Notes: a model not told the origin generated them from the sequence alone. 64,000 nucleotides of DNA from Terriglobia bacterium (GCA_020072925.1 JAIQGA010000001.1:1-64000); one strand, 5' to 3'; shown: positions 24,336 to 34,123, numbered from the stretch's first letter. Numbers and translations: made by a program.

Positions 24336-25655
24336 TTACCTCAGCAGCCCCACCTGGTATTGCAGGACGGCGTTTTGATTTTCGAAGTCGTAGCGAGCGT
24401 TGACCTCCTGGATCTCCGCTTCCGTCTCATTGAGTTGGGCCTGGGAGAGCTCGACGATCGAGCTGAGGCCAAGGTTGTAGCGCCCCTGGGCGAGGGCCAG
24501 CGCAAGCTTGGCTTGATTCAACAACTTGGTGGCAACATCGATCTGTTGATAGTTGGTGACCGCGTTGGCCCAGGCGGTCCGGACGTCGCGAGCCACGCGC
24601 CCCTGCGTGTCGCGCAGACCCTCGTCGGCGGCGCGGGCGCGCATCAACGCGGCCTGGCGGCGCGCGGCGAAAAGGTGGCCGTTGAAGATCGGCACCTGGA
24701 TGTTCACCGCCGCCGCTTCGTAGTGGTCGGGAATGAGGCGAGGGAGGGTTAATTGCGCGACCAGAGGGATGACGCCCGCGTCGCCCTCCGCCACCACGGT
24801 CGGAAGCGACAAATCCCTTTCCGCACGCTGGAACTTGTAGGCCGAGTCGCGGCTCGCCTGCGCGCTGAGGATTTCCGGGCGGTTCTGCATCGCCTGCGCC
24901 ACCAGCGGGTCGGCAGTTTCGGGCGGTGGCGAAGGCAGGGGCTGCTCCGCCAACGTGTATGCCTCGGGATTCTGCTGTCCCATCGCCCGCGCCAGCTCGG
25001 CCTGGGCAATCTTGATGTTGTTCTGCGCGCGGATTTGGAAGAGGTTGGCCTGGGCCAGGTTGACCTGAGCGAAACTGAGATCGAGCTCGGATTTCAACTT
25101 GTTTTGCACCATGGCGGAGACCTGGTCCAGCACCACCTGGCGCTCCGAGACGGTGGTCTGGGCCACCTTCAGTAACGCCTGGGAGCGCAACACCTCGAAA
25201 TACGATTGGTTCACCGCCAGCAGAACATCGTAACGAGTGGCCTGAGCGTCATCCGAAGCGGCCTGGGCCTGGAACCGGGAACTCGCCACCAAATTGGAGG
25301 TTCGGCCGAAGTCCGTGATCAACTGGTCGAGCGAGATGCCTTGGCCAAATCGGTTGAAAAGCTGCGAGGACGACAAGTAACCTGCCCCGAGTCGCGTATT
25401 GTGGTCGGCGACGGAACCGGTAACGTCGGCCTGAAGGGTTGGAAAGTAGGACGAGCGGGCTTCGCGGACAACTTGTGTTGCCGCCAGGGCGTTGTATTGC
25501 GCGGCGAAGACGCGCGGATGGTTCTTCATCGCGATCTGTTCCGCCTGCTGCAGGGTGAGCGGAGTCGCGGTTTGAGCGCCGCTTTGAGCATTCAAATCGG
25601 AAAGGGCGGAGGAAAGTGTGAGAACCGCCACCAGTGCAATGAATTTCTGAGTCAT
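24336..25655 (-). CDS. TolC-family outer-membrane efflux channel
   Basis: 439 residues. The ATG at 25655 has GGAGA 8-9 bases upstream. The signal peptide ends near LNAQ. Two tandem OEP repeats with long helical stretches (LTLQQAEQIAMKNHPRVFAA; the second half has VRTAWANAVTNYQQIDVATK). TolC trimers form the outer-membrane exit duct. It is the last gene of the RraA-MFP-RND-TolC set, 94 bases after the RND stop. Confidence 0.92.
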   Translation of the reverse strand: MTQKFIALVAVLTLSSALSDLNAQSGAQTATPLTLQQAEQIAMKNHPRVFAAQYNALAATQVVREARSSYFPTLQADVTGSVADHNTRLGAGYLSSSQLFNRFGQGISLDQLITDFGRTSNLVASSRFQAQAASDDAQATRYDVLLAVNQSYFEVLRSQALLKVAQTTVSERQVVLDQVSAMVQNKLKSELDLSFAQVNLAQANLFQIRAQNNIKIAQAELARAMGQQNPEAYTLAEQPLPSPPPETADPLVAQAMQNRPEILSAQASRDSAYKFQRAERDLSLPTVVAEGDAGVIPLVAQLTLPRLIPDHYEAAAVNIQVPIFNGHLFAARRQAALMRARAADEGLRDTQGRVARDVRTAWANAVTNYQQIDVATKLLNQAKLALALAQGRYNLGLSSIVELSQAQLNETEAEIQEVNARYDFENQNAVLQYQVGLLR

Positions 25656-25749
25656 CCGTTTTTCTCCAGAGCGATTTGATCGAAGCAACGGTTACCGCAA
25701 GGGTTAGCCCCAGGGTTGCGGCCAGTCCTTTGATCTGCGACTCTCGGCC

Positions 25750-28700
25750 TCATTGGGCCTGGGGACGGACACCTTCCTCTGCGCCGGTCTCACGGTTCCG
25801 GTAAGCCAGCAAGTAGGCCGCCGGGATAAGGAAAATGCTCAGCACCACGGAGACCGATAGGCCGCCGATGATGGCCCGCGCCAGTGGGGAATAGGCGGCG
25901 CTTCCGGCCTCGAGCTGGAAGGCCATGGGGAGCAAGCCGACGATGGTGGCAAGCGAAGTCATCAATATGGGTCTTAACCGGATCCGACAGGAAATCACCA
26001 CCGCCTCGCGGACGGACTTTCCCTCCTGCTGGAGGCGCTTGGCAAAATCCACGATCAAAATGGTGTTCGACACCACCATGCCGACCATCATCAGAACGCC
26101 GGTCAGCGACTGAATATTCACCGTCGTCCCGGTGAGAACCAGGATCAGCAACACGCCTGTGAGGCCGGTGGGAATGGCCAGCAGGATCAGGAAGGGGTCC
26201 ATGAAGGACCGGGTCTGCGCCACCAGGATCAGGAAGACCAGCAACACGGCCAGAGTGAGGCCTATTGCGAAGCTCTTAAACGACGCTTCCATGGTGAGAA
26301 TCAATCCCCGGATGTCTACCCGGAGATTGCTGCTGGGGAGCGGCGTTGAGGCGATGATATCCTGAATGGCGCGATAGGGCCGCGAGAGGTCTTCACCCTG
26401 GGGCTTAACGTAGATGTCAATGGTCCGTTCCAACTGATAGTGATCGACTTCGGTGGGAGTGAGGATCTGGCGGATCGTGCACAACTGGTTCAGATAGGTG
26501 GGGACCTTCAGCCTGGGATCGTGCAGCGGCATGGTTTCGAGGTCCGCCAGCGAGTGGACGGCATTGTCGGGGTACTTGACGGAAACAAGGTATTGATTGC
26601 CTGACTTCGGGTCGATCCAGTAGTCAGGAGCGATCATCTGGTTGGAGGTGAGGGCGGTGATGACGTTGTCGATAACGTCGCGCGGCGTGAGGCCTAGTTC
26701 GCTGACGCGGGTCCGATTGACGTCGATCATCAAGGCCGGGTAATCCATGTCCTGCGGGATGTAGACGTCGCTGATATTGGGAAGGCTCCGAATCTTGCCC
26801 GCCAGTTCGTGCGCGAGGCCCATGTCTTCGCGCATGTCCATGCCGCTGACCTGGACATCGATGGGCGCCGACGCTCCCTGGTTCAAGACCGACTCCACCA
26901 GCGAGCCAGAGTGGAAGTAGGTCCGCAGTTCGGGGATCTGGTCGGAGATTTCCCGCCGCACTCGGTCCATGTATCGGAAGCTGCTGGTCTTATGATCGGC
27001 CTTCAGTCCGACCTCGACGAACGCAGTATGCATGGCGGCGTTCGGCGTGAACAACGACTCAAACCCCGAGGTGACACCGACGTTGGATACGATGGTTTTG
27101 AGGTCCTGTGATCCGACCGTGTCACGAACGATGTGCTCTACTTTCTTGACGTAATCTTCGGTGAGCTCCAGCCGGGTTCCCGTCGGCGCCTGGAGGTTGA
27201 CCAAAAACTGCCCGGCGTCGGTGCGGGGAAAGAACGAGAATCCCAGAAACGGATAAAGCAGCAGGCTCAGCGCAAAGATCCCCACGAAGCCCGCCACGGT
27301 GGCGCGAGGGTAGTCCAGGATTTTCTCTACCCAACGCTCGTAGGCGTTCAGCATGCTTTCAAAGCGCGCGTTGAAGCCCGCGTGAAAGCGTTTGCCGAAG
27401 GACCTCTTCGAGGTCTCGGGGGTTTCCTCAGATCCCTCGGCGTGAAGGGGCTTGAGCACGTAAGCGCAGAACAACGGAACCACGCCCATGGCGACGAAAT
27501 ACGAGGCAATCAGAGAGAGCACGACGCCGGAAGCGAGCGCCATGAAGAGGTATTTGCTGACTCCGTAGAGCAGCGTCACCGGAAAGAACACCACGATCGT
27601 GGCCAGCGTGATGGCGAGGACGGCCAGGTTGACTTCGGCACCACCCAACTCCGAGGCGCCCTCCGGTGTGTCGCCCAGTTCCATGTGCCGGTAAATGTTT
27701 TCCAGTACGATGACAGAATTGTCGATAAGGCGTGAAAAGGCCAGGGCCAGCCCACTGAGCAGCATGGCGTCGATCGTGGACCCGCCTATATTGAGCATCA
27801 GTATGGCCGCCAGCACAGAGAGGGGAATAGAAAGAAACACGGCACTCGTGGCGCGCAGGCTCCCCAGGAAAAGCAGAATCATGAGCCCGGTGAGCAGCAG
27901 GCCGATCCCTCCTTCGGTCATGACCGTGTGGATGGCCTGGCGGACGAACTGTGACTGGTCAAACACCACCATGGCCTTCATCTGGCTGGGGATATCGCGC
28001 AGGTGCCGGATGGCTTTTCGTATGCCATCCACGACTTGAATCGTGTTGGTGTTTCCCCCCTGCTTCATCACCCCGACGTAGACGGAGCGCTGGCCATCGA
28101 TGCGCACCACGTTGTATTGCAGGAAGGAAGCGTCTTTCGCCTGGCCGACATCGGAAACATAGACGTTCTTCTCACCCGATGTCTTGAGCACGATGTTGTT
28201 GAGTTCTTTAGCGCTGGGGACCTGGGCATTGGTGTAGATGTTGTAGTCCTGGGGGCCGATGCGAACGTCCCCGGCTGGCAGGATCAAATTGGACTGGTTC
28301 ACCGCGTTCACAACGTCCATGGGGCTCATGCCCAGCGCCTGGAGCTTGAGGGGGTTTACGTAGACCATTTCCATGCGGTACTTACCGCCAAAGGGAGGAG
28401 GCACGGTTGCCCCAGGCACGCCCGCAATCTGGTCGCGAATCTCGTATTGCAAATTATCCCGAAGCTGGGTTTCCGTGAGGCCCTTGCCTTTGACCGCCAG
28501 CAGGCAGACGGGCAGGAACGAGGCGGAAGTCTGCAATACCACCGGTGGAAGCGTCCCGTGCGGAAGCCGGCGCAGGTCCGCCATGGCCAAGCCGGAGATC
28601 TGCGTCACGTCGGCGTTGGGATCGCTCCCGGGCGTGAAGTAAACCTTGATGAGGCTGACGCCGGGCAGCGAGCGCGACTCGATGTGGTCGATGTTGCTTC

Positions 28701-28914
28701 CCAAAGTGAAGAAGCGCTCGAAGGTGTTGGTGATCTGCGCTTCGACCTGTCCGGGAGGCATGCCGCTGTAGAACGTGGCGCAGGTCACCACGGGAATGTT
28801 GATGGGAGGGAACAGGTCCACGGGCATGCGCACCAGACTGGTCAGCCCCAGCACGGTGATGATCAGACAAAGGACGATGACGAGGTGTGGGTGACGAATG
28901 GCGAACCCGGACAT
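25750..28914 (-). CDS. RND-family inner-membrane efflux pump (HAE1/AcrB-like)
   Basis: 1054 residues, the usual RND length with two sets of six transmembrane helices and two large periplasmic loops. Starts MSGFAIRHPHLVIVLCLIIT. In the fourth helix the proton-relay Asp pair of AcrB (VDDAIV) reads LIDNSVIV: the first Asp is kept and the second is Asn, a variant seen in several divergent branches. GGGAGGGGAA precedes the ATG, which overlaps the adaptor stop (TAATG). It exports drugs, solvents or lipids with the proton gradient. Substrate unknown. Confidence 0.93.
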   Translation of the reverse strand: MSGFAIRHPHLVIVLCLIITVLGLTSLVRMPVDLFPPINIPVVTCATFYSGMPPGQVEAQITNTFERFFTLGSNIDHIESRSLPGVSLIKVYFTPGSDPNADVTQISGLAMADLRRLPHGTLPPVVLQTSASFLPVCLLAVKGKGLTETQLRDNLQYEIRDQIAGVPGATVPPPFGGKYRMEMVYVNPLKLQALGMSPMDVVNAVNQSNLILPAGDVRIGPQDYNIYTNAQVPSAKELNNIVLKTSGEKNVYVSDVGQAKDASFLQYNVVRIDGQRSVYVGVMKQGGNTNTIQVVDGIRKAIRHLRDIPSQMKAMVVFDQSQFVRQAIHTVMTEGGIGLLLTGLMILLFLGSLRATSAVFLSIPLSVLAAILMLNIGGSTIDAMLLSGLALAFSRLIDNSVIVLENIYRHMELGDTPEGASELGGAEVNLAVLAITLATIVVFFPVTLLYGVSKYLFMALASGVVLSLIASYFVAMGVVPLFCAYVLKPLHAEGSEETPETSKRSFGKRFHAGFNARFESMLNAYERWVEKILDYPRATVAGFVGIFALSLLLYPFLGFSFFPRTDAGQFLVNLQAPTGTRLELTEDYVKKVEHIVRDTVGSQDLKTIVSNVGVTSGFESLFTPNAAMHTAFVEVGLKADHKTSSFRYMDRVRREISDQIPELRTYFHSGSLVESVLNQGASAPIDVQVSGMDMREDMGLAHELAGKIRSLPNISDVYIPQDMDYPALMIDVNRTRVSELGLTPRDVIDNVITALTSNQMIAPDYWIDPKSGNQYLVSVKYPDNAVHSLADLETMPLHDPRLKVPTYLNQLCTIRQILTPTEVDHYQLERTIDIYVKPQGEDLSRPYRAIQDIIASTPLPSSNLRVDIRGLILTMEASFKSFAIGLTLAVLLVFLILVAQTRSFMDPFLILLAIPTGLTGVLLILVLTGTTVNIQSLTGVLMMVGMVVSNTILIVDFAKRLQQEGKSVREAVVISCRIRLRPILMTSLATIVGLLPMAFQLEAGSAAYSPLARAIIGGLSVSVVLSIFLIPAAYLLAYRNRETGAEEGVRPQAQ

Positions 28915-30173
28915 TATTGTTCCCCTCCCAACAATTGCGTTTCTTTAACCAGCACCGGCTTCACTCTTTCACCGGGCTGAAAGCGGCCCGAACCGCCGAA
29001 GACAACCAATTCGCCCTCTTCCACGCCGGAGAGCACTTGCACCTCGCTCGCGGTCTCAACTCCCAACGGCACGGTACGCTGCTGGATTTCGTGGTTGGGG
29101 TTGACCACCAGGACGCTTCCCTGATTGGGTCCGGTGCGGGTCAACGCCTGAATGGGAATGGTGAGCGCCTGATTGACGCTCTGCACCGGAAGGTCCACAT
29201 ACGCGTACATACCGGGCACAATCTCGTAACTCGGGTTGGCAACTTCGACTTCCGTGTGCATCGTCCGGGTATCCGTATTGATCTGGCCGGAAAGGCGGGT
29301 GACCTTTCCCTGAAAGGTCTTGTTCAGGTCGGGAACCTTCACATTAACGGTCTCACCCATGTGAACATTCGAAACCACGCGCCCCGGCACCGGAATGACC
29401 AGGCGCAGCAGGTCATTCTGCGAGAGGTGGCAGAGCGGCAACGACGTCCGCGTGGAGGAGGTTCCGGCAGGCAGCAGGGCGCCCGTGTAGGCGTAAATCT
29501 GCGTAACCACACCATCGAACGGCGCAGTAATCCGCGCATAATTGAACATGACCTTGTCCCGCTGCGAGGAAGAGCGGTCAGCAGAGAGTTGCTGCTGCGC
29601 GGCGGCGAGCGCGGCCTCGGAGGCGGAGACGGCAGCGGAGGTCTCGGCATCCTTCCCGCGCGCCACGTCCACCTCCTCCTGAGCCACCAGGCCGGGTTGA
29701 GTATTCTGAACCCCATGCAGGCGGGTGTAAGTCAGGTGCGCGACCTCGTAGGCCGACTGGGCCCGCAGCAGTTCCTGCTTGGCTCGCGATGCGTCCTGGA
29801 CGTCCCGCTGGACTGCCGCTTCGTCGCGAGCCACCTCAGCCTCGAGTTCCGGGACCTCCACCACGGCCATCAGTTGTCCCTGCCGGACATGAGTGCCCCA
29901 ATCGATATAGAGCTTCTGCAGGTAGCCGGAGACCTTCGCGTCCACGTCGATTTCCTGGTAGGGAACAAACTCGGAGGCAATTTCCAGGTCATGAGAAAGG
30001 TCGCGTCGGCTCACGCGCACCACGCTGGCCGCGACGGCCTCGCGGCCCGGGTCCTTCGCCGCCTGGTCCGCACGCGTCCGGGAGCAGGCGGATAACATCA
30101 TGGTTAATCCAGCCAGCGCGGCCACCTCCAGGATTGGTCTGAGCCGGCTGGCGCGTGTTTCATGAATTCTCAT
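28914..30173 (-). CDS. RND periplasmic adaptor (MFP/HlyD family), lipoprotein
   Basis: 419 residues. Signal with lipobox MLSAC, so anchored to the inner membrane by lipid. The alpha-hairpin (about 105-200) is flanked by lipoyl half-motifs (VSGYLQKLYIDWGTHVRQGQ and MFNYARITAPFDGVVTQIYA), followed by beta-barrel and membrane-proximal domains. It links the RND pump to TolC. Its start overlaps the preceding RraA-like gene (ATGA) and its stop overlaps the RND start. Confidence 0.92.
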   Translation of the reverse strand: MRIHETRASRLRPILEVAALAGLTMMLSACSRTRADQAAKDPGREAVAASVVRVSRRDLSHDLEIASEFVPYQEIDVDAKVSGYLQKLYIDWGTHVRQGQLMAVVEVPELEAEVARDEAAVQRDVQDASRAKQELLRAQSAYEVAHLTYTRLHGVQNTQPGLVAQEEVDVARGKDAETSAAVSASEAALAAAQQQLSADRSSSQRDKVMFNYARITAPFDGVVTQIYAYTGALLPAGTSSTRTSLPLCHLSQNDLLRLVIPVPGRVVSNVHMGETVNVKVPDLNKTFQGKVTRLSGQINTDTRTMHTEVEVANPSYEIVPGMYAYVDLPVQSVNQALTIPIQALTRTGPNQGSVLVVNPNHEIQQRTVPLGVETASEVQVLSGVEEGELVVFGGSGRFQPGERVKPVLVKETQLLGGEQ

Positions 30174-31027
30174 CGGCGTTTCTGATCCTTTCCACTTTGG
30201 TTTACAGTGACTGGCTCAAGGACGGGCGGCTCCCCGACTTGCCGGAGGAGGGCCTGCAGTTTGGGCAACGAAAAATCGGGGGACTGGCAGTATTCAATGA
30301 CCGCCCGCTCCTTTTCCATGAGCAGCGCCGCCATGGCGGGAATCTGCGCGGCGACGCTGCGGGGAATGGTCTGGATTCCATGCTGGTCACCGTGCACGAG
30401 GTCGCCCGGAGCGATCCTCAGACCGCCGATCTCCACCGGCTCGCCGAAATCGACGACGTGCGCGTAAGCGCGCGAGATGGAGACATGACCGGCGAAGAAA
30501 TGAAAACCAATGCGTTCGGCAGCCTCAAGATCCCGCACCGCCCCGTTCGTAACATAGCCCACGCACCCCAGCGCCTTGCCAATCGGGGTGTGGACTCGGC
30601 CGAAAAGAGACGCAAAGCCGGGGCTGCGGTCAATATCCTGCATCACCAGCACGCGCGGGGCGGGCATCGACAGAATATGATTCCACCAGTCCCGCCGGTC
30701 GACAAAAACCAACTGCCGAGGCGGCGGGACGGTGGATGCGAGGGGCGGCGACTCGGTGCGAATCCTCCCGGTCACCGCGTAGCCCACCATGGGCGGTAAA
30801 TTCTTGAAGAGGCAGTGGACGCTGTTGTCCGAAGCAAAACCTTCGTGGCGGAGGCGCACTTGAAACATTTCGATCGCGTCCGCTACTCGACACCCATTGA
30901 CTTGTCGTAGAGCTTCCAGAAGTTCCGGCGGCAACCAGCCTTCCGATTTGATCCTCCCATCTGGGAATAGCCCTGAGTCTGATGCGTCAGGAGCAATCCC
31001 GCCCTTCAGACCCGGATCTTCATTCAA
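30170..31027 (-). CDS. RraA-like (HMG/CHA aldolase fold) protein heading the efflux operon
   Basis: 285 residues if read from a TTG at 31027; no clear ribosome-binding site is seen, so the start is uncertain. The RraA fold is clear: CRVADAIEMFQ, GYAVTGRIRT, GCVGYVTNGAVRDLEAAERI (the G-x-V-T-x-G-x-x-R-D core) and GDLVHGDQHGIQTIP. Relatives are aldolases for 4-hydroxy-4-methyl-2-oxoglutarate, RNase E inhibitors, or uncharacterised. The R-D pair and Asp near the end of the core fit an aldolase/decarboxylase site. It is translationally coupled to the adaptor gene (4-base overlap), an unusual first gene for an efflux operon. Confidence 0.8.
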   Translation of the reverse strand: MNEDPGLKGGIAPDASDSGLFPDGRIKSEGWLPPELLEALRQVNGCRVADAIEMFQVRLRHEGFASDNSVHCLFKNLPPMVGYAVTGRIRTESPPLASTVPPPRQLVFVDRRDWWNHILSMPAPRVLVMQDIDRSPGFASLFGRVHTPIGKALGCVGYVTNGAVRDLEAAERIGFHFFAGHVSISRAYAHVVDFGEPVEIGGLRIAPGDLVHGDQHGIQTIPRSVAAQIPAMAALLMEKERAVIEYCQSPDFSLPKLQALLRQVGEPPVLEPVTVNQSGKDQKRR

Positions 31028-31057
31028 GACTACTTTGAGAAAGGGAAACGATGGGAA

Positions 31058-31426
31058 CTAGACCAAAGAGGCTGGAGGAGAACGAAGCTGCTCCGCATTC
31101 GAGAAAGCGGAGAGTCGGAGGCGCAGAACTTCGACCCAGGCTAGCGGAAGCGCCGGCTTCTCGGCAACCCGCTGATGCGTGCCGGGCGGGATTCTGCCGC
31201 ACCGTACGAACGCGGCGCGCACGCCCTCGTGCTGGGTCGAGGTTTCCTCCATCCTGCCAAGCTTCGAAACATGTCGGGCAGGGTTGGAAGCGGGAAGGTA
31301 GCGGCTATCCTTCGCCTGGATGGAGAGAGCAATGACGGCAAGAAAAAGGAACGCCACGCCCGCCTGGTAGCAGGCCCGCGCGCACCATCTGGCGAAGCCA
31401 GAGCTAGTCAAGACAAGTTCCCCCAT
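31058..31426 (-). CDS. Possible small membrane protein
   Basis: 122 codons starting MGELVLTSSGFARWCARACY. There is one hydrophobic stretch (AGVAFLFLAVIALSI) and otherwise basic, low-similarity sequence. No strong ribosome-binding site. It would run 31 bases upstream of the RraA-like gene. It may be a chance frame. Confidence 0.3.
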   Translation of the reverse strand: MGELVLTSSGFARWCARACYQAGVAFLFLAVIALSIQAKDSRYLPASNPARHVSKLGRMEETSTQHEGVRAAFVRCGRIPPGTHQRVAEKPALPLAWVEVLRLRLSAFSNAEQLRSPPASLV

Positions 31427-31617
31427 TGGGCATCGTTAGGCTTAGATGCAAAAAGAAACTCAGGGGTAGACCCCACACGAGTAAATTTACCTCGAATCCA
31501 CTGCGCGACGCAACCCCTCTTTCCCCTCGATCTTGATTTGGCGGCCCGGCTGGGGTAGAGTTACGTGGAAGCTCCCGAGGGTTCTGCACCTTATCAGCAA
31601 GGAGAAGTGAAGCTCCC

Positions 31618-31953
31618 TTGACGATTACTGTCCGCAAGGTCGGAGATTTCAACGTCCTGGATTTGAAAGGACCTCTCAAGATCGGCGATGCCGAAAAAGC
31701 CTTTCGCACCCAGATCGACCAGCTCGTCCAAAGCGGGGCGCGGAACATTGCGGTGAACCTGTCGCAAGTACCCATGATGGATAGTTCCGGCATCGGTGCC
31801 ATCACCCGCACTCACAAGGCGATCACCGAACAGGGCGGGAAGATGACCTTCTTTGGCGCGCCCAAAATGGTCCGCATGACGCTGAAGATGGTGGGGCTCG
31901 ATCGCTACCTGGGAATGTACGAGGACGAGTCGAGCGCCGTTGCGGCGTCCTGA
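31618..31953 (+). CDS. STAS-domain anti-sigma factor antagonist
   Basis: 111 residues from a TTG at 31618; AAGGAG lies 12 bases upstream, rather far. One STAS domain with the phosphorylatable Ser in VPMMDSSGIGAIT and KMTFFGAPKMVRMTLKMVG after it. In partner-switching systems such a protein is phosphorylated by an RsbW/SpoIIAB-type kinase and, when unphosphorylated, frees a sigma factor or other target. A kinase gene of that type lies convergent, 17 bases from its stop. The same domain type is fused to GlmU at 42793-44568. Confidence 0.9.
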   Translation: MTITVRKVGDFNVLDLKGPLKIGDAEKAFRTQIDQLVQSGARNIAVNLSQVPMMDSSGIGAITRTHKAITEQGGKMTFFGAPKMVRMTLKMVGLDRYLGMYEDESSAVAAS

Positions 31954-31970
31954 TCCTTGGCCACGCCGCT

Positions 31971-32393
31971 TCAGGCGGCGCCTACCCGCTTCTTCATGAT
32001 CAATGAATTTCTCCCGGTTTCCCGCCGGTAATCCAGGCTGTCCATGATCTGCCGGACCATGTAAATGCCCAGCCCGCCCACGGGTCGCTCGTTGATGGGT
32101 TTGGTAATATCGGGAGGAGTGACCTGCAGCGGGCTGAAGTGCACGCCGTCGTCTTCCACCTGGATAGTAAGCTCGCCGTCCTGGAAATCCAGGTCCACCC
32201 GGATCTCATGTTGGCGCTTGTCGCGGTAGCCGTGCCGGATCACGTTGCTCACCACTTCGTCGAGAACCAAATTCAACTGATAGTCCACCTCTTCGGAAAG
32301 CGCCTGCCGGCTGCACCAGGCGGTTACTTCCGCGGCCAGCCTCTCCAGTTCCGCCAGGTTGTTCTTGAGCACTAGCGATATCCGCTCGTTCAT
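31971..32393 (-). CDS. Anti-sigma regulatory kinase (RsbW/SpoIIAB-like HATPase)
   Basis: 140 residues, one GHKL ATPase domain: N box LVLDEVVSNVIRHGY, G1 box VEDDGVHFSP and G2 box GGLGIYMVRQIMD. It lacks the histidine-kinase dimerisation domain. It should phosphorylate the Ser of a STAS partner, most simply the convergent neighbour. No sigma factor gene is nearby, so its output target is unknown. Confidence 0.9.
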   Translation of the reverse strand: MNERISLVLKNNLAELERLAAEVTAWCSRQALSEEVDYQLNLVLDEVVSNVIRHGYRDKRQHEIRVDLDFQDGELTIQVEDDGVHFSPLQVTPPDITKPINERPVGGLGIYMVRQIMDSLDYRRETGRNSLIMKKRVGAA

Positions 32394-32756
32394 CCTCGCT
32401 CCTGAAATGATGGAGCTCCGCCGGCTCGCGGCCGTCGCAGCTTACGGCTGATGTTTGACTTGGAGTCCCGCTCCAGGCTCTTCCCGCACGCTCCGGCAGG
32501 ATCGGTATACATGTTGACCGCCTGCGCTTGAGGGTCCGCGCACGCTCCAGGTGTTGATCCCCTGCACTGTAATTTCTACCGGTGCGTCGATTCTAACCCA
32601 ACCGGGGAAAAGAATCCGTATGTTTTTTCTCGACCTGCCGGCGCGCCACACTCCCTCGACCCCGACCGAGAAATCGTTGTTTTTCGGGCGTGCCTTTTTC
32701 CGCCTGCTTATGGTAAAAAGGAAGCAGGGGCAGTTGAGGGCGGTTCGGCGGTTTAG
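32394..32756. other. Intergenic gap, nothing recognised
   Basis: 363 bases between divergent genes. It should hold the promoters of the HATPase gene (minus) and the M16 peptidase gene (plus). An AT-richer patch (GTATGTTTTTTCTCG, about 32619) is visible, but no convincing promoter pair, repeat or gene. A 69-codon minus frame here is discussed among the rejected items. Confidence 0.35.
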
Positions 32757-34061
32757 ATGACGAAACGGGGTTCTACGACCATTTCCGACCAGGTCATGAC
32801 CGATGTCCGGAAAGAAGTCCTACCTAACGGCCTCACTGTGCTCACCGAGGCGATGCCCCACGTGCGCTCGATTTCGATGGGCATCTGGCTGCGCACCGGC
32901 TCGCGCCAGGAGCGTCCCGAAGAGAACGGCATCACCCATTTCCTCGAGCACATGCTCTTCAAGGGAACCAAGAAGCGCAGCGCCGAAGAAATCGCCCACG
33001 CCGCGGATTCCATCGGCGGCCATCTCGATGCCTACACCGCCAAGGAATGCACGAGCTTCTCCATGAAGGTCCTGGACGAGCACCTGCCCCGGGCGGTGGA
33101 AATCGTCTCCGATCTCATCAAAAACCCGTTGCTGAAAGCCGGAGATATCGTCAAAGAACAGCAAGTGGTCCAGGAAGAAATCAAGATGGTGGAGGACCAA
33201 CCGGACGACCTGGTGCACGAGATCTTCACCCAAACCTATTGGCGCGGGCACGCGCTCGGCCGGCCGATTCTAGGAACGCGCCACACCGTGGGGAGTTTCA
33301 ACCGCCCTCGCCTGGGCGGCTACTTCCGGCGGCACTACACTTCGAGCAACATGATTCTGGCCGCCGCTGGGCACCTCGAGCACGGGCGCGTGGTGGAGAT
33401 CGTCGCCCGGGAATTCGCCGACATGCCGGCCGGCAAGCCCGCCCGCAAAGGCCCGCCGCCCGTGGCCCATCCTCACATTACGCATCGACACAAAAAGACC
33501 CTGGAGCAAGTCCACATCTGTCTCGGCATGCCGGCGTATCCGCAGACCCACGAACGGCGCTTTGCCTGCCACATCCTGAATACCGTGCTCGGCGGAGGCA
33601 TGAGCTCCCGGCTCTTCCAGAATATCCGCGAGAAACGCGGCTTGGCGTACGCGGTCTTCTCCGGCTTGAATAGCTTCCGCGATGCCGGCTACATGGGCGT
33701 GTACGCGGGCACTGCGCCCTCGAATGCCCGGAAGGTTGTGGACCTGATCCTGGCCGAGCTCTGCGAACTGAAAGCGAACCCCATCGGCGAGGAGGAAATG
33801 CGGCGCGCCAAGGATTATCTGAAGGGCAGCCTGCTCCTCGGCCTCGAGTCCACGCCCAGCCGCATGGCCCATCTGGCGCGGCAACAGATGTACTTTGGCC
33901 GCTGGTATTCTCTCGATGAAATCGCTCACAACGTCGAGGTGGTGACGGTGGAAGAAGTTCGCGAGGTGGCGCGCGAGTTCTTTTCCACTGACCGCCTGGC
34001 ACTCACCATCCTCGGCCCGCTCAATGGCTTGAAAATTCGCCGCGCCGACCTGGCCTGCTGA
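32757..34061 (+). CDS. M16 family zinc metallopeptidase
   Basis: 434 residues; no strong ribosome-binding site before the ATG at 32757, and the ATG at 32796 is an alternative. Inverted zinc motif HFLEH (His61, Glu64, His65) with the distal Glu in VVQEEIKMVED. The C-terminal half has REKRGLAYAVFSGLNSF. Bacterial relatives resemble the beta subunit of mitochondrial processing peptidase and degrade peptides. Monocistronic, no signal peptide. Convergent with the ETF-quinone oxidoreductase gene. Confidence 0.92.
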   Translation: MTKRGSTTISDQVMTDVRKEVLPNGLTVLTEAMPHVRSISMGIWLRTGSRQERPEENGITHFLEHMLFKGTKKRSAEEIAHAADSIGGHLDAYTAKECTSFSMKVLDEHLPRAVEIVSDLIKNPLLKAGDIVKEQQVVQEEIKMVEDQPDDLVHEIFTQTYWRGHALGRPILGTRHTVGSFNRPRLGGYFRRHYTSSNMILAAAGHLEHGRVVEIVAREFADMPAGKPARKGPPPVAHPHITHRHKKTLEQVHICLGMPAYPQTHERRFACHILNTVLGGGMSSRLFQNIREKRGLAYAVFSGLNSFRDAGYMGVYAGTAPSNARKVVDLILAELCELKANPIGEEEMRRAKDYLKGSLLLGLESTPSRMAHLARQQMYFGRWYSLDEIAHNVEVVTVEEVREVAREFFSTDRLALTILGPLNGLKIRRADLAC

Positions 34062-34099
34062 CCCCCCGTGCCGGCGACGTACCACGAGCGTCTCGCCCT

Positions 34100-34123
34100 G
34101 GCGACGTAAAGTCGCCGCTACAG
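34100..34123. repeat. GCCGCTACAG-tailed palindrome overlapping a stop codon
   Basis: GGCGACGTAAAGTCGCCGCT and the tail ACAG. The stem GGCGAC/GTCGCC is followed by GCTACAG. The TAG stop of the gene ending at 34118 lies in this tail. Related units at 35928-35953 and 55846-55869 have GGCGCTC-A-GAGCGCC stems and the same GCTACAG tail. Confidence 0.7.

Noticed and set aside
31618-32393. Complete sigma-B-type partner-switch operon
   Set aside because: Only a STAS protein and a kinase are present, on opposite strands. No sigma factor or PP2C phosphatase gene is nearby.
32442-32651. 69-codon minus frame with VRIDAPVEITVQ, faintly like CsrA
   Set aside because: Order of CsrA strands is wrong, the conserved start (MLVLTRK) is missing and no ribosome-binding site is present.
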